Source: Spirochaetia bacterium (GTDB lineage: Bacteria; Spirochaetota; Spirochaetia; Treponematales; Treponemataceae). From it: a stretch of DNA of 15,864 nucleotides. Positions within the stretch are counted from its first letter, which is position 1, and each line of letters begins with the position of its first letter. A program made the translations under genes and the position numbers. The notes under the pieces are model-generated. The model was not told the DNA's origin, did not search any database, and saw only the letters and a list, made by a program, of their open reading frames with translations. Positions 11,847 through 15,864 of this stretch are shown here, in pieces. The stretch spans positions 1 to 15,864 of the forward strand of contig CAAGIS010000051.1 in assembly GCA_900769985.1 (NCBI GenBank). Direction: 5' to 3'.

Positions 11847-12698
11847 ATGGCAAAAAAAATACGTCAGATTGCAATTTACGGAAAAGGCGGAATCGGAAAA
11901 TCGACTACAACGCAGAACCTTACTGCAGGTCTTCTTGAACTTGGAAAAAAAGTTCTTGTCGTAGGCTGTGACCCAAAGGCAGATTCTACACGTCTTCTTC
12001 TTGGCGGTCTTCATCAGAAAACTGTTCTTGACACAATCCGTGACAACAAGACAGAAATCAAACTTGAAGATTTGGAAAAAACAGGATTTAAAGGAGTACG
12101 CTGCGTAGAGTCAGGCGGACCGGAACCTGGAGTTGGATGTGCAGGACGCGGAATCATCACATCAATCAGCATGCTTGAAAATCTTGGTGCATATACAGAA
12201 GATTTGGATTACGTTTTCTACGACGTACTCGGCGACGTTGTTTGCGGTGGTTTTGCAATGCCTATTCGCGAAGGAAAAGCGCAGGAAATTTACATTGTAG
12301 CTTCAGGCGAGATGATGGCTTTGTATGCAGCCAACAACATCTGTAAAGGAATTGCACGTTACGCTGAACGCGGTGATGTTCGCCTTGGTGGAATTATCTG
12401 TAACAGCCGCAACGTTGACCGCGAGCTTGACCTTCTCCGCGCATTTACAAAAGAACTGAACACTCAGCTGATTTACTTTGTTCCGCGCAACAACATTGTT
12501 CAGCAGGCAGAAATCCGCAAAAAGACAGTAATCGAATACGCACCTGATTCAACACAGGCAAAAGTTTACCGCGAACTTGCACAGGCAATCGACGAAAACA
12601 CAAAATTCACGATTCCAACACCAATCACACAGGAACGCCTTGAAGAAATCCTTATCGAAAACGGAATGATGGATTTGCCTGACAACTATTCAATTTAA
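11847..12698 (+). CDS. NifH-like iron protein (ATP-dependent reductase)
   Basis: 283 residues, close to the usual NifH length. It is the homodimeric 4Fe-4S ATPase that would pass electrons to the NifDK-like complex. Seen are the P-loop YGKGGIGKSTT (residues 11-21), switch region VGCDPKADSTR (39-49), cluster ligands Cys98 (GVGCAGRG) and Cys133 (DVVCGGFAMP), Arg101 (the residue ADP-ribosylated in some nitrogenases), the YDVLGDV motif (125-131) and MMALYAANNICKGI. AGGAG lies 7 nt before the ATG. It is separated from its D and K partners and divergent from them, sharing the dual-operator region. A 54-bp gap precedes the next gene, so it is probably co-transcribed with the two PLP enzymes. It is NifH-like by family; the activity is that of the partner complex. 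Confidence 0.9.
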   Translation: MAKKIRQIAIYGKGGIGKSTTTQNLTAGLLELGKKVLVVGCDPKADSTRLLLGGLHQKTVLDTIRDNKTEIKLEDLEKTGFKGVRCVESGGPEPGVGCAGRGIITSISMLENLGAYTEDLDYVFYDVLGDVVCGGFAMPIREGKAQEIYIVASGEMMALYAANNICKGIARYAERGDVRLGGIICNSRNVDRELDLLRAFTKELNTQLIYFVPRNNIVQQAEIRKKTVIEYAPDSTQAKVYRELAQAIDENTKFTIPTPITQERLEEILIENGMMDLPDNYSI

Positions 12699-12752
12699 AT
12701 AATTGAAAAAACTGCACGCCCATCAAAAATGGCCAATCAACTTGGAGGCATT

Positions 12753-13928
12753 ATGACATCAACAGATTTATGTACAGACACTCTTTGCGTAACAGGAAAT
12801 CCCGAATACAAATCGTTTGACAGCACGGGAGCAGTTTCCGTGCCGATTTATCAGTCTGCAACATTTGCACATCCCGAACTTGGAAAGTCAACAGGCTTTG
12901 ACTACTCGCGCTTAAAAAATCCGACCCGCGACTATCTTGAAAAACTTGTTGCCTCACTTGACCACGCTGAGTACGGCTTTGCATTCAACTGCGGAATGGC
13001 AGCAATCACCGCGCTTTTTGACACATTCGAATCGGGAACGCACGTCATCTGCTCTGATGATTTGTACGGCGGAACGGAACGGCTTTTCAACACAATCGGA
13101 AAAAAACTCGGACTTGAAACAACTTACGTTGACACCTCTGACCTTGAAAACATAAAAAACGCATCAAAGTCAAACACAAAAATCATCTACATTGAAACAC
13201 CGGGAAATCCGCTGATGAAAATCACCGACATCAAAAAAACTGCCGACTACGCACACAGCCACGGAATGATTTTAATCGTAGACAATACATTCCTTACACC
13301 GTATCTCCAACAGCCGCTTTTACTCGGTGCAGACGTTGTCGTCCAGAGCGGAACAAAATATCTTTGCGGACACAACGACACGCTTGCAGGATTTGTTACG
13401 ACAAACAATAAACAAATTGCAGAAAACCTCGAATTCGTTACAAAAACTACAGGTTCTGCCCTTCCGCCGTTTGACTGCTATCTTGCAATCCGCGGAATAA
13501 AAACGCTCGCCGTCCGCGTTGAACGCCAGTGCGAAAATGCACAAAAAATCGTCGATGCCCTCGCAAAAAACAAGCACATAACAAAAATCCTGTATCCTGG
13601 ACTTAAAGAAAGCAAAGGCTACGAAGTGAACAAATCGCAGGCAAAAGGAAACGGCAGCATGATTTCTTTTTACGTTGACTCAGTGCAGACTGTTGAACGC
13701 GTTTTAAAATCTGTCAAAATCATTCACTTTGCAGAAAGCCTCGGCGGAGTTGACTCGCTTGTTACATACCCTGCAACACAGACACATGCAGACGTTCCCG
13801 AAGACGAACGCAACGAACGCGGAATAACAGACAAACTTCTACGCCTTTCAGTCGGAATTGAAAACGCAGAAGATTTGATAAACGATTTAACGCAAGCGTT
13901 GGAGAAGAACAATTATGAATCAATTTGA
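12753..13928 (+). CDS. Cys/Met-metabolism PLP enzyme (cystathionine gamma-synthase/lyase or O-acetylhomoserine sulfhydrylase type)
   Basis: 391 residues from the ATG at 12753, which has GGAGG just upstream; an ATG at 12729 has no RBS. It belongs to the fold-type I Cys/Met-metabolism family. Seen are the PLP-phosphate contacts YSRLKNPT (residues 51-58), GMAAI (81-85) packing on the cofactor, ETPGNPLM (148-155), the PLP aspartate in VDNTF (176-180), PLP lysine Lys202 in SGTKYLCGHND, and the C-terminal SLGGVDSLVTYPA with RLSVGIE. Members add sulfide, methanethiol or cysteine to activated homoserine, or cleave cystathionine or methionine; sequence alone does not decide. Next to a NifH-like gene, capture of sulfide or methanethiol released by the reductase is the attractive reading. 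It overlaps the next gene by 14 nt. Confidence 0.85.
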   Translation: MTSTDLCTDTLCVTGNPEYKSFDSTGAVSVPIYQSATFAHPELGKSTGFDYSRLKNPTRDYLEKLVASLDHAEYGFAFNCGMAAITALFDTFESGTHVICSDDLYGGTERLFNTIGKKLGLETTYVDTSDLENIKNASKSNTKIIYIETPGNPLMKITDIKKTADYAHSHGMILIVDNTFLTPYLQQPLLLGADVVVQSGTKYLCGHNDTLAGFVTTNNKQIAENLEFVTKTTGSALPPFDCYLAIRGIKTLAVRVERQCENAQKIVDALAKNKHITKILYPGLKESKGYEVNKSQAKGNGSMISFYVDSVQTVERVLKSVKIIHFAESLGGVDSLVTYPATQTHADVPEDERNERGITDKLLRLSVGIENAEDLINDLTQALEKNNYESI

Positions 13929-15093
13929 TTTCAACAAAGTAACAGACAGACATAACACAAACTCAATCAAAACAGACCTTGCAGTTCCGCGCGGAAAACC
14001 ACAGAACGTTCTTCCACTCTGGGTTGCCGACATGGATTTTCCGACAGCGCCGTGCATTCTGGAAGCACTCCACAAAAAAGTTGACCACGGAATTTTCGGC
14101 TACTCGTGCGCAGACCAGAATTATTTTGAAGCAGTCAAAAACTGGATGCACATAGAACACAATTTTGAAATCGAACGAAGCTGGATTGTAACTACACCGG
14201 GCGTTGTCTTTGCAATTGCGTGCGCAATAAAAGCATTCACAAAGGAAAACGAAGCCGTAATAATTCAGACACCAGTTTATTATCCATTCAAAAATATGAT
14301 TGACCTGAATAACCGTAAATGCGTCACTTCTTCCCTCATCGAAAAAAATGGAAAATATCAGATTGACTTTGACGACTTTGAAAACAAAATTGAACAGAAC
14401 AACGTGCGCCTTTTCATTCTGTGCAGCCCGCATAACCCGGTCGGCCGCGTATGGACAGTAAGCGAACTTTCCCGCCTTGCAAAAATCTGCGAAAAATACA
14501 ACGTCATTATTTTTGCAGATGAAATTCACAACGACTTTGTTCTGCCCGGTCATACGCACACAGTTTTTTCTACAATATCAGAATATGCAGCGCAAAACAG
14601 CGTTGTATCAACTTCCGCAAGCAAAACATTCAATCTTGCAGGTCTTCAGTTTTCAACAAACTTCATTCAAAATCCAGTCTTAAAAAGAAAATTCCACGCC
14701 GAGCGCGACAAAACAGGCTACGATGAACCAAGCCTTATGGGATTAGTTGCAGCACAGGCAGCCTACCAAAACGGAAAACCTTGGCTTTGCGCCCTCAAAA
14801 AACACCTTCAGGAAAACCTCGACTTTCTGCGCAGTTGGCTAAAAACAAATCTCCCGAAAGTCCGCCTTATTGAACCCGAAGGAACATTTTTGCTCTGGAT
14901 AGATTTTTCCAGCTACGGCTTTGACGACAAGACACTTGATGACATCATCGTCCAAAACGCAAAAGTCTGGCTTGACCGCGGCACAATGTTCGGCTTTGAA
15001 GGAGAAAATTTCCAGCGCATAAACATCGCCACCCCACGCCCGCTTTTGCAGGATGCACTTGAGCGAATACGAAACGCGCTGGAAACAATTTGA
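13915..15093 (+). CDS. MalY/PatB-type C-S lyase (cystalysin-like cystathionine beta-lyase)
   Basis: 392 residues, fold-type I aminotransferase family. It closely follows the pattern of Treponema denticola cystalysin: LPLWVADMDFPTAP (residues 33-46), GIFGYSCAD, TTPGVVFA (93-100), CSPHNPVGRVW (170-180), ADEIHNDFVLPGH (201-213) and PLP lysine Lys237 in STSASKTFNLAG (cystalysin uses the equivalent Lys238). Such enzymes cleave the C-S bond of cysteine, cystathionine or related thioethers, giving pyruvate, ammonia and a thiol or sulfide. It could make homocysteine in methionine synthesis or feed sulfide to CysK. It overlaps the preceding PLP enzyme by 14 nt. No signal peptide is seen. Confidence 0.88.
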   Translation: MNQFDFNKVTDRHNTNSIKTDLAVPRGKPQNVLPLWVADMDFPTAPCILEALHKKVDHGIFGYSCADQNYFEAVKNWMHIEHNFEIERSWIVTTPGVVFAIACAIKAFTKENEAVIIQTPVYYPFKNMIDLNNRKCVTSSLIEKNGKYQIDFDDFENKIEQNNVRLFILCSPHNPVGRVWTVSELSRLAKICEKYNVIIFADEIHNDFVLPGHTHTVFSTISEYAAQNSVVSTSASKTFNLAGLQFSTNFIQNPVLKRKFHAERDKTGYDEPSLMGLVAAQAAYQNGKPWLCALKKHLQENLDFLRSWLKTNLPKVRLIEPEGTFLLWIDFSSYGFDDKTLDDIIVQNAKVWLDRGTMFGFEGENFQRINIATPRPLLQDALERIRNALETI

Positions 15094-15282
15094 ATTTGAA
15101 ATAATCTTAAAAACAAAACCTACGCGTGCAGGAAATGTTGCAGTCATCCGCAATTCTTCACGCTGATAAGAATATGGCACGGCGCAAAAATTGCGGAAAA
15201 ACAAGTCAGCAAAATCGAGCGCGCCATTATTCCGCAAAGCAAAAAAAGCACCGACGGAATAATCGAAAGCGAAAACTCACTT
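15094..15282. other. Intergenic stretch with inverted repeats, no supported gene
   Basis: Lies between the convergent C-S lyase gene and the small - strand gene. ATTATTCCG (15226-15234) and CGGAATAAT (15255-15263) form a perfect 9-bp dyad with a 20-nt A-rich loop. TTGCGGAA (15191-15198) and TTCCGCAA (15230-15237) form a competing 8-bp dyad. Neither has a proper T run. Short frames (RAGNVAVIRNSS, then in another frame KLRKNKSAKSSAPLF) could be the frameshifted end of a lost basic protein, but I cannot name it. Confidence 0.4.
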
Positions 15283-15492
15283 TTATTCAACGATTTTTTC
15301 AAACGCAACCGTTTTATTTTTCATAGAAATTTTCTGAACACTCCAACCAAAATCTAAAAGTTCTTTTTTGTAAGTTAAAAAAGAATGGTCAAGAGGAACA
15401 CCGGCAATTTCTTCAATTTCAGCATAAGTAAGCGTAATTTTTGGGGAGGCTTGAGTTTTAAAATACATCCAGAGTTTTTCGTATTTGCTCAT
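15283..15492 (-). CDS. Small conserved hypothetical protein (DUF7662-like)
   Basis: 69 residues: MSKYEKLWMYFKTQ (1-14), then ITLTYAEIEEIAGVPLDHSF (19-38), a YKKELLDFGW segment and a basic KNKTVAFEKI end. The layout (xKYexLxxyl, then LTFxEIExIxGxxLPxSA) recalls the DUF7662 group of small proteins, with no known function; I recall this from pattern only. There is no strong RBS. It lies 74 bp downstream of the MFS gene on the same strand and converges on the C-S lyase gene. Confidence 0.65.
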   Translation of the reverse strand: MSKYEKLWMYFKTQASPKITLTYAEIEEIAGVPLDHSFLTYKKELLDFGWSVQKISMKNKTVAFEKIVE

Positions 15493-15535
15493 TGTTTTAT
15501 TCTATCTGATTTTTTGCAGATTGTCTGCGTTCAGC

Positions 15536-15562
15536 AAAGAGTACTGGAACAGATGACTCTTT
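15536..15562. terminator. Possible weak terminator between the MFS gene and the small gene
   Basis: AAAGAGT (15536-15542) and ACTCTTT (15556-15562) are perfect 7-bp arms around a 13-nt loop. A T run (15560-15565) follows on the + strand, and only TTT on the - strand. The stem is AT-rich, so it would be weak. It lies just after the MFS stop. Confidence 0.35.
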
Positions 15563-15566
15563 TTTA

Positions 15567-15864
15567 TTATTTGCCTTTTACCGTATATACAAGGCACGAA
15601 ACAATACCAAAACCTGCAGCGACAATCAGATTAAGCTCTGGACAAACAAGCCAGAGCGCGCCACCCAAAAAAACACCAAGCGTTACAAAAATGTCACGGT
15701 ATAAATAAAACGCACCAAAGTATAGCGCCTTCTGACCTTCAGGTGCAAAATCCATAATCTGCGCTTTTCGTGCCGGTTCACCAAATTCCTTGAAGCCGCG
15801 GATAATAAAGGCCGCTATCAAAACAGGAAATGACCTTGCACACAAAAGCACAATCGGAAAGAGC
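15567..15864 (-). CDS. MFS transporter, C-terminal part
   Basis: The frame is open to the window edge (LFPIVLLCARSFPVLIAAFI at the upstream end), so the N-terminus is outside the window. The visible ~99 residues contain hydrophobic segments (LLCARSFPVLIAAFII; YLYRDIFVTLGVFLGGALWL; LIVAAGFGIVSCLVY) and the cytoplasmic loop RGFKEFGEPARKAQIMDFAP, typical of major-facilitator proteins of the drug- or sugar-exporter type. It ends YTVKGK, without a long tail. The substrate cannot be told. A GTG at 15851 is internal, not a start. Confidence 0.8.
   Translation of the reverse strand, partial: LFPIVLLCARSFPVLIAAFIIRGFKEFGEPARKAQIMDFAPEGQKALYFGAFYLYRDIFVTLGVFLGGALWLVCPELNLIVAAGFGIVSCLVYTVKGK

Noticed and set aside
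7611..12698. True nitrogen-fixation (nif) cluster
   Set aside because: No NifE, NifN or NifV genes; residues matching Gln191, His195 and His442 are replaced by eye; sulfur-metabolism neighbours; no sigma-54 promoter.
13963..14559. 198-codon frame on the - strand
   Set aside because: Antisense to the C-S lyase gene, which has all its family motifs; the composition is that of a shadow frame.

Overview
The window looks like a Treponema-type spirochaete chromosome. This is inferred from gene content (a cystalysin-like C-S lyase, a nitrogenase-like operon) and from dense GC-rich intergenic repeats; there is no rRNA or other marker gene to confirm it. It has two contrasting halves.

Left half (1-6000), all on the + strand: the 3' part of an MmeI-type (type IIL) restriction-modification gene, then an accessory tract of five toxin-antitoxin-like modules. 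These are a broken DUF4160 gene enclosing a DUF2442 gene; DUF3990 with an unknown protein and DUF3791; an unknown protein with DUF4160; a VapB-like antitoxin with a deleted PIN toxin; and a Phd/YefM antitoxin with a frameshifted RelE-type toxin. The modules are separated by repeats that recur inside the window: a palindromic element A (one copy lies in frame inside the MmeI-like gene), a GC-rich repeat B (three copies), copies of the MmeI gene's last codons, and a promoter/RBS block D. Every gap longer than about 150 bp in this half is made largely of these repeats.

Right half (6000-15100): a divergent nitrogenase-like locus. On the - strand from 11729 lie a NifB-like radical SAM protein, a NifX-like cofactor carrier, and NifK-like and NifD-like subunits. 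A GC-rich hairpin/terminator block follows, then cysK and an internally deleted LysR regulator. On the + strand from 11847 lie a NifH-like reductase, a Cys/Met-metabolism PLP enzyme and a MalY/cystalysin-type C-S lyase. The 117-bp divergent region carries two 17-bp dyads of form CCTATT-N5-A(A/G)TAGG with centres 41 bp apart, one over the -35 and one near the predicted start of the nifH-like transcript.

The NifD-like protein keeps the P-cluster cysteines and the cysteine that ligates FeMo-cofactor, but by eye lacks the residues matching Gln191, His195 and His442 of Azotobacter NifD. With no NifE, NifN or NifV, and with three sulfur-amino-acid PLP enzymes around it, the locus is best read as a sulfur-scavenging reductase related to methylthio-alkane reductase, not a nitrogenase. 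The substrate is unknown.

The right edge (15283-15864, - strand) holds a small conserved hypothetical gene and the C-terminal part of an MFS transporter.
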